DNA from: Xenopus tropicalis
Lineage: Eukaryota > Chordata > Amphibia > Anura > Pipidae
Length of the DNA stretch: 64,000 nt
Assembly: GCF_000004195.4 (NCBI RefSeq)
Contig: NC_030677.2
Span: 64,566,222-64,630,221 of the forward strand
Direction of reading: 5' to 3'
Shown here piece by piece: positions 33,026-45,616 of the stretch. Every line of letters begins with the position of its first letter. The first letter of the stretch is position 1. Under the pieces are notes generated by a model, which worked only from the letters and a program-made list of their open reading frames with translations, made no database searches and was not told where the DNA came from. A program made the translations under genes and the position numbers.

Positions 33026-36000
33026 AGGAAAAAACAAGAGCACATCTGTTTGTAAGTAGGCTGATATAAAGTGTCTGTTTTCTCTAGGACACATGCTCAG
33101 ATTTGTGAAACATGTGTATCTATGGGTAAATAACATCAGAATGAAGCTGGAAGAAATGTTTTCATCTGTCACGTTCAGAACAAAGTAATTAAAGATTTTT
33201 GAATGCATTTGGTAAATGTTTCTTCATCTCATTGTATGCCCTAGAACAGATGCACATCCTCATAAACATGTGAATGATTCCAGATGACTATCTGGTACAT
33301 GGGAAAAGGACAAAGCCATGAAAATAATCCAGATTAAAATGTGCTTGTTTTTTCATTGCTTCAAATACATTTTTTTGCCTGTAACAATGAACCGAATAGA
33401 TGAAAGGTCATTAGATAATTATTTGTTCAGAATTAGAGGTTCTCTACCCCAAATTACAACTGCTTGCATAAAACAGAATACAACTAAAACACTGTATACA
33501 TTGAATTAATTTAAAAAAATGCTTATATTTTATGATCACCCAGCAGCTCAGGTTTAGTATGTTATAAACCAGGAGTAAACAGTTGGATACATGTTTGGTC
33601 CCTATGAATACAAACAATCAAAATACCTTAAAAGTTTCCAGTTCTATAAAGAATATCTAGAGATCTTTCCTAAAAATCTGGCTTCATTAGTGTAACCTTT
33701 ACTACTGTATTTCTGCAACATAAGTTAGTTGACCATGGCTTTACTTTACTTTACTTTCATTGGATATGCATGCACATTACTTCAAGCAATTACAGTGATG
33801 GGCATCATATGCCGCATAATACATTCCCTCACTTTGTGGAGAAATTTCCACCACTTACAGATAATTCTCCACAAATATAGAGAAGATCTCACAATGAATG
33901 CAATGTGACCAGCTGGAAGCCATTTGGAATAGGGACAGAGTCAGCATGTCCTTCAAGTTACATAAAGGGTTAATGATGACCCATCATTGTACGTTCTCTG
34001 ATTATAAATACCCATCTTATATTACTGAATTCTGTGGAAATACTTTTTAAATGTTGTTTGCTTTGAGTGCATTCTATGAGCCAACATTAAAAAGGAAAAC
34101 CCTCAGAATTAGGTCACAACTCAGTGAAGAGTTGTCTTTGCTCATACTACCATGCTTGGTTAGTTGGTTAGCTGGACAACCTTTGAGTTGAAGGAACCTT
34201 GTGAGTGATCAAACTGATGCCCTTGCAAGACAGTTTGCATAAAAAGGCAAAAATTACTCTAGAGATAAGAAGAAGGGTGATTGCTATAGTTTTTTGCACT
34301 TTGTACCCTGCATTGCACTAAATGACCCCCTTGTTGTGTAAACTATATTTGGTATCTTTCTCTCGTTATAAAGGGTTAAAGAAAAATGAGCCTTTCTGTT
34401 AATGAGTTTTTATCCTCTGTAAGATTTCTTTCCAATCATAAAAATAGAGAAGCTAAAATGGTAACTACATAATATACAGTGGAGTTGCTCAGTGGCTTCA
34501 GCCATAAAGTAAATACTTTTAATCTTGCATGCAAAACTACCATGCTAATACGTATATGCGGCCATACATTGTTTTCCTAAGCTTGTCTATTTCCCCCTCA
34601 TAAAAATACAGAAATTATCTTTTTGTCGTGGATTTTGAGATATATTTATTTCATCAGTAAGGCAAAGTATTCCATATTTGCTTTTATAAAATGTTATTCA
34701 ATTCCCATATTCTTATTCATTTGAGGCCAGAAACCCAGAAAACGTTTAAGGAATCTAGAGCTGGTATTCATAACTGCCTATAGATTCTATTTTACACTTT
34801 GGGAGAACCCTCCTGTACTCACCTGCAGCCAGGGTTAACATTTGGGGTTGCCTGTATGCCCACAAGGCTAAGTAAAGATCAAAAAAATTAGGAGGAGGAT
34901 ATAAGGTCATGATCAGATCAAACAAGACTGAAACAAGGAACAATGATCTAAGTTATAATGACATGGCCTGGGTATATAAAGGAAATTGATGGATGCTGAA
35001 TGACTTATTGATGTGCATCTAGGAAGAAAATTTACTTATCAGAACAACACAGAACCACGGTTTAAATCAGGAAAGGAAATAAAAAACCCAGATCCCTCTT
35101 GGATTCACAATTTATCTTAAATTAATATACAGACCCAGCTTACGGGGTCTGTTATACAACTCATGTGTTATCCGTAACATATACAGCAGCGATGACTGAA
35201 GAAACATCGGCAGACCAAAAGTAACACGGGGGTTGTATGGTGTTAGATTTACAATAAGTTTGGGGAGCTTTTTTAAAGTGATACAGACATCCCTTTAAAA
35301 AGCTGGAACATGTTATCACTTTAAGCCCATGTAGGTCAAAATGCAGGTGTTACATTTACACTTATACTGTGATAGAAGGAACTTATTCCTTTGGTCTCAT
35401 TATTAAACCAATGTATTTAGCTCTTTTGTCCCTCTCCGTTTTAACATTTCTTTTCTTGTTTGTCAAGGCTGAATTAATGTTACCAGACAAGCATGAAATC
35501 CAGCAAATATGGTTCTGTACTTTGGAATAATAGTTGGATTTATACAAATTGTTTTACTAGTAAACTTGGATGTCAGTCAAAGCAGGAAACCTAAATATTA
35601 AAAACAAATAAATTGCATATTATTTAGTTGAGTTCACAAAGAATGTTATTGAGGAGACAATATATTTTTACACCTTTATAAGAATATTGGCTGGACAGGG
35701 TAGAGGAAAATGTAATAAAATTAGGATTAATCTTAAAATAGGAGTATTAGTATAAACTTGCCATGGAAAGTAGTTTACAAATTAGACTACCTTAGATGAC
35801 CTTAGATGACCTTACTCTATAAACAATGTTAGATAGACCTCAAATATATAGAAGGATTTATAGAACCATTCTTATCCGATTTAACCTGCCACCCTTTGAC
35901 CTGACAACCTTACTTCCTTGGCATCTAGCACGTGCAATTACATTTTAGTTTAGTTAACACTAAAGAAAATGTATTCAAGGTCAAAATTTTTATAATTTCA

Positions 36001-36187
36001 AGAATTAGGATACATTTTCCTGAGGAAACCATCTATATAGCCACAAAGGCTTGCACCCCAGTTAAAGGGAGGTCATCTGTGAATGTTAAAGAGGCTAGAG
36101 TGCTGTAACAAGGCAAGGAGTAATGAAAGTAATGTAATTTTATGTACAATGAATCAAGACCAATCTAATCCAAGACTTAGGCACTGC
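33026..36187. other. Long unassigned stretch
   Basis: TTTAC units (3.5 copies) lie at about 33742-33760 and CCTTAGATGA units (2-3 copies) at about 35795. TTAAAGTGATACAGACATCC at 35276 resembles a T2 end. No gene is recognisable. Confidence 0.4.
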
Positions 36188-36237
36188 AGTAAATGTGATA
36201 TACTTAGATATTTCTAAAGATTTTAATAGAGTATTTC
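36188..36237 (+). pseudogene. Tiny CR1-type reverse transcriptase remnant
   Basis: The frame reads VNVIYLDISKDFNRVFQ, a decayed match to the VIYLDFAKAFDTVPH block seen in the CR1 copy at 6265-7079. Both sides lose similarity at once. Confidence 0.45.
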
Positions 36238-36586
36238 AGACACCAGGAAGAGATGCACCGGACAAATCTGTCAGAGATGCCCAACAAATTGGGGCTGATT
36301 CGCTTGCGCTTCAACATCAATCTGGTGCAGTTGCACTAAATGTTTTTTTAAGTCTGGGTGGTGTCTTTTATGGTCAGTGCTGGACCTATGGTTGTATGTG
36401 CCCAAAGCTTGCTCTGTCCCACCCCTCTTACTGCTTGTCTCTTACCCCCCCCCCCCACACGACTTGCACTTCTATTCTCCAGGACTACAGTATCTGCATA
36501 AGATAGGCTGAAACTAAAGGAACACAGGCAGAAGAGTTGGGCTAAGAGGCTGTGGAATTCTTTGCTTGGCGATGCTATGATGGTAC
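36238..36586. other. Unassigned; contains a poly-C run
   Basis: A run of 13 C lies near 36447-36460. I recognise nothing else. Confidence 0.4.
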
Positions 36587-37027
36587 TTAAAGGAAAAGTA
36601 TACCCCTTTTCACACCATTTTCATAAAATTTACTTTTTTAGTAGTATGTGCTATTGGGTCCTCCTAAATACAGAAATGCCATTTTAAGAACTAAGAGCCG
36701 CCTCCTGGGTTGATAGGATTCATAGTGCAAACAAGCGAAGGCACACATACATGCTAGGCCACATCAGTCAATTATTGGGCAGATCGAGTTCTGCCTTTTG
36801 CTCCCACACTACTTCCTGTTACAGTTAGAGCTGCATTATTTCTGGTCATGTGATCTCTGAGGGAGCACACAGCCCATTACTAAATGGTTTATCAAAGAAA
36901 ATGATGTTAAAGGGCAATATTTACTAATATATATATTCCAGTTTGATGAGATTCTTTTGGTCACTTAACATAATAAAAAAAAATCTGTTGGTTAAGTTAT
37001 CATTCTGGGGGTATAGTTTTCCTTTAA
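36587..37027. mobile_element. T2-type MITE, complete
   Basis: TTAAAGGAAAAGTATACCCC at the left is mirrored by GGGGGTATAGTTTTCCTTTAA-type text at the right. TTAA at both edges is the duplicated target. The ends fit the TTAAAGGRR rule described for Xenopus T2 MITEs. The interior is non-coding. Confidence 0.85.
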
Positions 37028-37113
37028 TGACTTTGACAATTTTAAAACAGCTTAGGTATTTTCAAGGCTACAGTTAGTATTACGTGTGTACAAAAAATCA
37101 AGAGTACTGAGTA

Positions 37114-37416
37114 AAGCTGGCCATACACGGGCAGATCCGCTCGCTTGGCGATGTCGCCAAGCGAGCGGATCTTCACCCGATATCCCCACCTACGGGTGAG
37201 CGATATCTGGTAGCAAGCGCCCCTGGGGCCAAACGATCGGATTACATTTGCGGCCATGGGGCAGTCGGTTCGGGGACCGCATCAACGAGCCAATGTGGTC
37301 CCCGATCCGACTGGATTTTCTAACCTGGCCGATCGATATCTGGCCAATTTCAGCTGCCGAGTCAGTCCAAGGGACCGATATCGGCAGCTTCTATTGGCCC
37401 GTGTATGGGGGCCTTA
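37114..37416. mobile_element. CCATACACGGGC-type MITE with a perfect hairpin
   Basis: TGGCCATACACGGGC at the left is mirrored by GCCCGTGTATGGGGGCC at the right. It is GC- and CpG-rich compared with its surroundings. It contains a perfect 19-bp-arm palindrome at 37133-37172 and several GATATC/GATCGATATC motifs. No coding frame is present. Confidence 0.8.
37133..37172. repeat. Perfect hairpin, 19-bp arms, 2-base spacer
   Basis: AGATCCGCTCGCTTGGCGA is followed by TG and its exact reverse complement. Confidence 0.95.
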
Positions 37417-38412
37417 AGCTAGTGTGCAGACTGGGGGGTTAGTGTATGCGCAAACTGGGCAGGGGGACTGCCTTCATTACTTGGCTTCATGCTGCAGCTA
37501 ACCATAAATTGATTCTGGATTCTAAATTCTAAGATTACTTTGGTAATTGGGTGTGGATAATTCCATTTACAAATCAGCTAATTGTTATATAAAGCGATAA
37601 GTTAACATAAAAATTATCACATTTGGATGCCTTATAAATACTCTATTTAATTTCTGCCATCTTACTTCTCTTGTTGCTTTTCAGACAGAACTAAATTACA
37701 AAGGAAATAAATGCAAAGTTTACTACAATTCAGATGTAATTGGTTAATCTGATTACATGCAAATGAGGTTATTTATTAAGCATTATTTTCTTGTGACCTT
37801 AAAAGCCTCCATTTTTGTGTTTACAGATTTCTAAAAGGAACTTATTGAAGCTGTAATATAAACTGCCGCATATGGACTCTTTCTGTGTTTATATATTTTA
37901 ATGCATTTTACTGTAAAAATCCAGAAACTTAAATATCAGCGAAATTATTTGTTTTCTTTAAGTGTTGACTGAAATCTGAATTTATTTATTTTTTTGTTGG
38001 CAGCAGTTTTAATACATTTGTAACTATATCTTTACTTTGCTTCAAAGCCAACGCCATTTTTCACACTGTGGTTTGCTTACACTGTGTCAGTGATGGGGGG
38101 ATGCATACTATTTTGATATAAATCAGTAGCCTACACCCTTTCACTATGAAATAGAATGAAATATTATATACAGTTTATCTGATTGGATGCAGGAGTCACT
38201 GGGGGTCATAAACTGAGACCCCCAGATGCAAGTTTAGAATGTGCCCCTTATTGCTCATTTAAAAAAGTACTTTAGTCGAGGGCCTGATTGTGCTCTGCAA
38301 TTTGAAGCAGATTAAAAATTTCCAGGTGGTCAAGGTGCAGAGCAGGCCCATGGCAGCCCTGTCTTTACCACCTGCCCTAGGGTGGGCCTGCCTGCACCCT
38401 TTGTTGCTCCCT
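37417..38412. other. Unassigned; composition like conserved non-coding DNA at 37680-37850
   Basis: TTACATGCAAATGAGG at about 37752 holds an exact octamer (ATGCAAAT), with TAAT cores beside it. No repeat family matches. Conservation cannot be judged from one sequence. Confidence 0.3.
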
Positions 38413-38615
38413 AAAGGTGGCCATACACTGTAGGACGTCACCAAGCGAGTGGATCTTCTCCCGATATGCCGACCTACAGGTTGGCGATATCAGGCTAATT
38501 CAATTGTTTAGCCCTAGGGCAGACATAGGTGCCGTTAGTTCGGGAACCGAATCAATGAGCCGATGCAGTCCCCTATCTGTTGGAAACATTAAACCTGCCT
38601 GATCGAGGAGTCATT
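38413..38615. mobile_element. CCATACACGGGC-type MITE, partial and diverged
   Basis: GGTGGCCATACACTGTAGGA, CACCAAGCGAGTGGATCTTC, CCGATATGCCGACCTACAGG and GAACCGAATCAATGAGCC follow the order of the copy at 37114. The right end is missing. Confidence 0.7.
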
Positions 38616-40484
38616 TAGGATGTCCCCAGGCTGAAGTGCAATGACATGTAAGTTAGGGAATGGGTAGGGATGGGTGACGCCTACCTGCCTTCTCTCCAGC
38701 CCGTCATAAATAAAGTGCTACTGAAAACTATATTTATGGGGGGGAAGGAGGCAGGTCTCTCTGCTCTAAAACAGACCACAGAAACTTGCAACAATTCAGG
38801 AAAAGAGGAAATCAGTGTGCAAAGTGCAAAAAATGAGCCCTTATAAATGAGCCCTAATGACTTTTTAATTGTTTTATTTTTTAGCCTAAGATATTCATAA
38901 CACATTTCTCCACCTGGCAAAAACTTATATAAAATCTCAAAATTCTGTTGTGAACATTTATCATGGATCAAACTGGAAAGACTCTCAGCAGTGATATTTT
39001 ACCCATTTCTAAAAAAATGAAAGATTTTTAAGTATTGACACATTTATAAAAGATGATAAAGGTGTAAATCTTAGAGCACATGCAGACAGCACTTCTGCCC
39101 AGGCTCTGACTGCATTCTGCATCTTGTGTTGCATAAAAAATTCAGTGTGAGGTACAGAGCGTGGCATTTGCGGGTGCAGGTCATCCCTGGTCTTACAGTC
39201 TGCAATAGGGCAGGAGGGTGGCCTGCCGCTGCTCCCAAATTTGCATGTGTTAATGTTGCTCAACATGGGAAGGGGATAGAAACAGGGACTCCTAAGTGCC
39301 TTCCTGCCCGAGCTCTCATGAATATAGCACTAAATATAGGCAGCGCTCTATTCATGGGGGTGGCCCATGGGTCTCTGAGGTCCATTTTGAGTTTATGCTG
39401 GATGATAGTGATCATTTTTCACTTTGCACCCTGCCTTCCAGTTTGTAAATTATTAGAAATGTATTAGAAAATATAGTAAATGCAGCACAATGTAGTAAAT
39501 TAATATTGTGAATATTTTGGTAAAACTGCAAGCTTTTAATGATACTTAAATGGGTTGTTCACCTTCAATGTCCAAATGTGTGTTAGAAAATCCATGTGTG
39601 TTAAGTATTACATCATTATATTGGGAAATGTTCTTTCATGTGATAGAATGGCAGAAAATTCTTTCTTGTAAAATAAGTTTATTTTACAGCTTTTAGTGCA
39701 AAATTGCTTTAGTGAGAACCCTATTTTCAAAATATTCCAGTTATCTAGTTATTACCTAATATGCTAAATCATATTCTGTTACATTTCCTACATCACTGAA
39801 CTGAGATATCACTATTCTGAATCAATGGATTTTAGTTATTTTACAAATCCATTTTTAGAAAATATAAAATATTATATTAAGGAAGAATATGATTGTAAGA
39901 ATAAAAGCACCAACATACTATTATATACATACATATAGTATTTGGTACTTTTATTTGATGTGTTTTGTTCTGAAATATATATGTATAATTTTTTTGTTGT
40001 TTACTTGTTTTAGTCAAGCATAGTAGGTTGCCATAGTGTATGGGAAGTTATTGTGTCAAAGAATTCAGGGTGTGTCTGTATTCACCATTATAACTTTTAA
40101 TATAACTTTTAATTTCAAGATTTTTTTACCTCATTTATTGTTGCAAAGCATTGTGTTTGAATGGCATTCCCACAAGTGTAATGTTTCAACACATGTATCA
40201 ATTTCTTTGAAGTCTTTATTTCTGTGCTATTTGATGTACTTGTCAAGAATGGAGTAAATGATTTCAAGCACGCTCAGCGCAAGGCAGCCAGCAGCGTGTG
40301 TTTTAAATAAAAGATTCTGCACCATTCTTTAAACAAGCTCTCGTTTTAACTAGTAATGTAACACCTTTTAGATGCAATCGCCACATAGTGCATGGCACAT
40401 TTGAATAATCCTGTGCTCACAGGAACACCATTTACTTCAATGAAAAAGAGCATGTTATGTATAATCTCTGTAAATGCTCTATAT
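38616..40484. other. Unassigned; moderately GC-rich block 39070-39450
   Basis: The block at 39070-39450 looks like an unnamed dispersed repeat (CTCTGACTGCATTCTGCATC). ACTTAAATGGGTTGTTCACC at 39544 is a T2-like end. The rest is plain AT-rich sequence. Confidence 0.35.
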
Positions 40485-40800
40485 CAATGAGAATCAAATA
40501 ACATCAAAAGAATTGTCTCTCGCGTCAAAAGAATTGTGTCTCATGTCAAACAAAATTGTTTCTCATCAAAAGAATTGTCTCTCGTGTCAAAAAGAATTGT
40601 CTCATCTAAAAAATTGTCTGGTGCCAAAAAGAATTGTCTCTCTCATCAAAAAGAATTGTTGCACGTCAAACGTATTGCCTCTCGCGTCAAAAAGAATTGT
40701 CTTGCGACAATTTTTTTTGGCACGCAACATTTTCTGAATCTTTTGAAAGATTTGCAAATTTTTCACCGAAGTGAAAAGGGACAGTTTTTCTCATTACTAA
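40485..40800. mobile_element. TAGTGATGAGCGAAT-type MITE, array-bearing copy
   Basis: The right half (TCTTTTGAAAGATTTGCAAA, TCACCGAAGTGAAAAGGGAC, TTCTCATTACTA) belongs to this family. The left part is a tandem array of about 20-bp units around GTCAAAAGAATTGTCTCTCG (40500-40690). Frames across it are repeat artefacts. Confidence 0.65.
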
Positions 40801-41251
40801 TCAGCATCATCATGCTGTTGGTACCTAAAGTTATACAGGATGAGGTATGCCTGACTCAGGAGATTAACCTGAAGAGTCTCCTGCCTAAATGAGTGGTGTT
40901 GGCAGGCCTAAACTGACAATCTTTGGATTCTAGCAAATGCCACAGGGGCTGCTGTAAGATGTCAGAGACAATGATTATTTATTTGGGCTGTTGGAGGCTG
41001 TATTGGCCTCTGTACTTGAAATGGCAGGGCCTATTTTGTTTTTATGATGCCTCAAATAATACCATCATTTGCATTTTCTGCTTTACAGCTAAAGTGCCAT
41101 GCATCTGCAGTTTTATTTCTCCCTTTAAGTAATTTCCTTTTTTAATTAAAGCAGCTAATATGGAAGATAAGGATGGAGCTGTCATGATATACAGTAGGCT
41201 GTATTTACAGTATGTGTAGATTCTACAAACCAGAGTATTAATGCAGTCTTT
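40801..41251. other. Unassigned stretch
   Basis: Nothing recognisable. Confidence 0.45.
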
Positions 41252-41325
41252 AGTGATGCGTGAAATTTTTCACCAGAAATGGATTGATTTGCCATTGATT
41301 TGCCTTCAATTTGTCATTCAAACCA
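41252..41325. mobile_element. TAGTGATGAGCGAAT-type MITE, left-end fragment
   Basis: TTAGTGATGCGTGAAATTTT and CACCAGAAATGGATT match the left end of the copy at 2215. Similarity fades within about 70 bases. Confidence 0.5.
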
Positions 41326-41625
41326 GTGCCCAGTTTATAGGGAATATTGGGTCCTAATAATCAAATAGCTGATGAAATTCTTAATTATAGAGCTGCTGAA
41401 CATCTTACATCTGTATAAGCTATATCTTTCAGAACCCACGAAAAGTAATGGATGGGGTGATAGAAGCCCCAAAAAGAATTGGTCAGCCATCCAAACTAAC
41501 AGAATAATCCAATAGTGGTCCATAGTCAAGAAAAAAACCTGACAGGTTAGAGTCAAAAACCAAGTCTCTTCTTAAATAATCTAGTGTCTAAAAAAAAAAT
41601 TAAAATGTCACTTATGTGTTGTCAC

Positions 41626-41900
41626 TAGTGATGAGCGAATCTCTCCCGTTTCACTTCACCCAAAAATTTGCAAAACTACAAAAAATTTGCAAAATGGCAA
41701 AAAAATTATTTGCAAAATGTGGGTGCTGTGCATCCTTTTTGAAGCGTGTGACTTTTTTGATGCTTTTTTTGACATGACCTTGCCCTTTTATGACATGACC
41801 ACGCCTATTTTGATGAGCCTACGCTTTTTTCATGCAGCAGCACCTATTTTGAAATGACTGCGACCATGCCTTTTTTACGTGACCATGATTCTCAAATTTC
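41626..41900. mobile_element. TAGTGATGAGCGAAT-type MITE, reversed, far end lost
   Basis: It starts TAGTGATGAGCGAAT followed by CCCGTTTCACTTCACCC. It continues with GACATGACC, CACGCCTATTTTGATG and ACGTGACCATG units, the reverse of the text at 2330-2450. It stops without the opposite terminus. Confidence 0.65.
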
Positions 41901-43059
41901 GATAAATTGGCCTCTAAGCCATCTGTATTACGTTAATGAAAATCCTTAAACACTGCTTCTTCTTTTGTATGATCTGGGTTTATATAGGCACACACTAATA
42001 CAAAGTATGGTTAATACAGTAAATAACATTTCGGCATGAATTCAAAATTCATATTGAAGATTTCAGCATATTAATGAGCCACCAAATTGGAAGAATGAGA
42101 ATATAATATAATAATGAAAATGGTTATAATTTATTTCATAACTATAAAAATAACACCCAAATAGTGTTTTAGTCTTACCAGACATGATCAGCCAAAGGAT
42201 TTACTAATATAACTTGGAAATTATAGTAAGGAAACAGTAATCCACACTTAAGCAATATGATTTGTTATTGTTTATCAGCCTAAATCCCAGACAATCCCCA
42301 CTCTTTAAAAACACAAGTTTAGGGAATGATTCATGAAAAGGCAAAAAGTTTGCATATCAGTTTGGGCTTGATAAAAGTGAGAGCGTTGATACTCAGAAAT
42401 TAGATTCCGGAAGCCTGGGTACTATGTCTACATATGACGTATACTGCACATTCACACACTCATATGTATTAATTATTTATATAAAATCTGACAAACTTAT
42501 ACAAGATGCATATAAAGGTATCATTTAGCATTATATTAGAGTTATATTGTGTGAAAATACTCAGTGAATAACACAACATGGCTGCTACCTCTAAATGGGA
42601 CTGCAAATAAGGACATTTAAAAGGCACATGGCCTATTCAAATAAGGAGGTCACTTTACATTACATAATAATGTTATGGTACATACTTACAGTATGTAACC
42701 CCTTTTTGGCTATAATCAGGCAAAGACCAGCTAGATAGGCTATAGTGCATGGGGTACACTGAACTCTAACACACACGTTAGGCTTTCTATATGTCCCTAC
42801 ACTTATATTACAGCTTTTTATTTATATTATAGCTTTTCACATTCATTGTAAGTATGTTACTGATATCATAAATCAGTGATTATTAATCTGTGCCAGCTTA
42901 GCAGTCGCAAAGATGCAGATGGGGGGGGGGCGGCACAATTTACCAATTTATTAATTTGCGGTTTTTATCATGGAAAACATTCAAGTAAGTTACTAATAAT
43001 GCAAAAAGAAACAATCGGTTGTGCTATCCAATATAGAGTCTATAGTAAAGGTAACTTGG
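41901..43059. other. Unassigned; poly-G run at about 42919
   Basis: No gene or repeat family is seen. Confidence 0.4.
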
Positions 43060-43245
43060 AGTGTGTATTCCTAAAAGCCGTGGCTTCCGGCTATAGACAT
43101 ATTAAGTGCAAAATACAAAAAAGGAAGTCACTCACGATTCAGTTGGTGCAAAAAAACTGCCTCCATGAAGGTTTATTGGAGTAATCCGTGAGAAGGATAC
43201 AGATGTTTCGGGAACCTCTCGTTCCCTTTTTCAATGTAGCATGCA
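43060..43245. repeat. Dispersed repeat with TGTTTCGGGAACC motif
   Basis: GGTTTATTGGAGTAATCCGT leads to GATGTTTCGGGAACCTCTCG and TTCCCTTTTTCAATGTAGC. The layout resembles 13690-13765. The family is unknown to me. Confidence 0.4.
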
Positions 43246-43684
43246 GCATTAGTAAGTTACTAATAAGTTTTCAATAAAGTTTTGTAGAAACATAGAGCTT
43301 GAGAACACAAATCATATTTAATTTTTTGGAAGCTTGGCTTGACTGTCTTTCTATTGGCTCTTTCTATATTGATACACTGTTCTGCTGTCTTCACTAGCAA
43401 ATTGGTTGCCTGTTATGAAGTCGCAGTAAAACCTGCTGGTTTGCCTGTGGCAATTTTTTTGGGTGAATCTGTGCCAAAATTTTTCAGTGTGTTTTGTTTT
43501 GCTTTAAAAACACTGAAATGCAGAAATTATCTACAGTATGTTCTGACTTCATTACAACATCATCTGGCATGATAATGTAGGGGTTAGAGCTCCCTGCTTG
43601 CAGTTTTCAATGCTAATGTACTGTTGTATAATGAAAAACTGCAAATCATGGTGGCACTTTAAAATTCCTTGAAGATAATTATAG
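43246..43684. other. Unassigned stretch
   Basis: Nothing recognisable. Confidence 0.4.
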
Positions 43685-43686
43685 TA

Positions 43687-44251
43687 CAGGTATGGGATCT
43701 TTTATCCAGAAATTTGTTATCCCGAATGTTCCTAGTTACAGAAAGGACATCTCCTGAAGACTCCATGGTAAGCAAGTAATTCTAATTTTTAAAAATCTTT
43801 TTTTTCTTTGTACAGGTAAGGGATCCCTTATCCGGAAACCTGTTATCCAGAAGGTTCTGAATTATGGGAAGGCCATCTCCCATAGTATCCATTATAAGCA
43901 AATAATACTAATTTTTAAAAATGATTTCCTTTTTCTCTGTTATAATAAAACAAAACCTTGTACTTGATCCCAACTAAGATATAATTAATCCATATTGGAG
44001 ACAAAACAAGCCTATTGGGTTTATTCAATACTTAAATGATTTTTAACAGACTTACGTTATGGAGATCCAAATTACGGAACGATCCCTTATCCGGAAAACC
44101 CCAGGTCCCGAGCATTCTGGATAACAGGTCCCATACCTGTATAATAAAACAGTACCTTTTACTTGATCCCAACTAAGATATAATTAATCCTTTGTGAAGA
44201 AAAAGGAAAACCCCAGGTCCAGGGAATTCTAGTTAGAAGGTCCCATGCCTG
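43687..44251 (+). mobile_element. CAGGTATGGG-type MITE (outer), split by a second copy
   Basis: Left part 43687-43810 starts CAGGTATGGGATC. The right part resumes at 44142 with TAATAAAACAGTACC and ends GGTCCCATGCCTG at 44251, with TA on both outer flanks. The break falls inside the CTCTGTAATAATAAAAC-type centre of the family. Part of the right half has its own small deletion. Confidence 0.85.
43813..44139 (+). mobile_element. CAGGTATGGG-type MITE (inner), nearly intact
   Basis: CAGGTAAGGGATCCCTTATC at the left is mirrored by GGTCCCATACCTG at the right, flanked by TA (43811-43812, 44140-44141). It is the best-preserved copy in the window and in the same orientation as its host. Confidence 0.9.
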
Positions 44252-45216
44252 TAATAATAAAGACTTACAAAAGAAAACTGCTCATAATAGAATCAAACTA
44301 AATGAACATTATTCTTTATTTTAAGGTGTTAATTAAAAAAAAGATTTTTTTCTGGGAAAAATTTGGCATCTGAAACATGAATCCTACAAGAGTTGAAAAA
44401 CCATGACACAGTCCAACTAAGTGTGTGCCTAAGCATGCTGTTAGACTTCTGGCCTTAGTATAAACTTTGCTGGCCACAGCCTGTACCTGTACTTGGTCCA
44501 CATTATTTTGTAGATAAGCACTCCTGTAGAATTATAGTAGAATTATATTGTAAAACAATTTTCAGGGTGAGTTTTTTATGATGAGGTAGAAAGGCACCCA
44601 ACAAACAGAGCACAAATTCCCAGACTGTAAGTGTAATCACCCATATTTGACTTTAGAACTCAAAAAAATTGATAAGGCAAAGAGACAAAGAAAAAAGCTC
44701 TTTTTCAGAACTCCATATATATAACAAGTCAAACCCCTAGCGTGTTGTGGTATTATTGTTTTCTTAACTTAGGAAATACCAGAACTGGAGGATATGTGAA
44801 CGTTTGTTTGTTTTGACAAAGCGGTTTTTTTGTTGTATATGATTTCTCTTCTTGGCTTCATTTATGTAAAATTTAAGGAGTAAAGAAATAGCATCCCACA
44901 AGCACAAGATTATTCTGCTTCACATCTCGTTCAAAGTTCACAGTGGGTTCTGTATGTGCTAAACATCATCAAAATGATATTCATTTTTGCAAAGTTAATG
45001 CATTTGTTCTATACTTAATTACACTGTTGGTAATGTTTGTACAGGCTACTGTGAAAATGACGTTGCATGTGACATTAAAACTAAGGTATAGAAATATTAA
45101 ATACATTATATATTATAAAAAAAATGGACAATGATTGTGCCAGTTATAGGCCTGTCCACATTTCAGATTCAGAAGAGTTCACATTTACAATAATTTCCAG
45201 GAGATGACTTTATCAG
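44252..45216. other. Unassigned stretch
   Basis: Nothing recognisable beyond AT-rich sequence. Confidence 0.4.
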
Positions 45217-45218
45217 TA

Positions 45219-45428
45219 CAGGTATGGGACCTATAATCCAAAATGCTTGGGACCTGGGGTTTTCTTGATAAGGGATCTTTCCGTAATTTGGATCTTCATA
45301 GCTTACAGTAAATCTGCTAAAAATCATTGAAATATTGTATAAACCCAATAGGATTGTTTTGCCTCCAATAAGGATTAATTATATCTTAATTGGGATCAAG
45401 TACAAGGTACTGTTTTATAAAAAATGAC
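45219..45428 (-). mobile_element. CAGGTATGGG-type MITE, two-thirds copy
   Basis: CAGGTATGGGACC, GGGACCTGGGGTTTTC, CCGTAATTTGGATCTTC and GGATCAAGTACAAGGTACTG follow the family order in reverse. It stops abruptly at about 45428. Confidence 0.8.
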
Positions 45429-45616
45429 TCAGCACTCCAATAAAGTTTTTAATAGGTACATATAGTACCTATGCTAAACTAAATGTAGATAGCTATAGCC
45501 TTTGATATACTCCCTTTAAATAAAAAAACAGCATACAGATTTCTATAAAAATTGTAAATATATATTTAGAATTAAAATAGTTTGTAGTGTTTAATGTATA
45601 CTAATCAAAGCACATA

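Noticed and set aside
40474..40892. Plus-strand frames rich in KELSL and KRIVS repeats
   Set aside because: Same cause: the tandem array of the related MITE.
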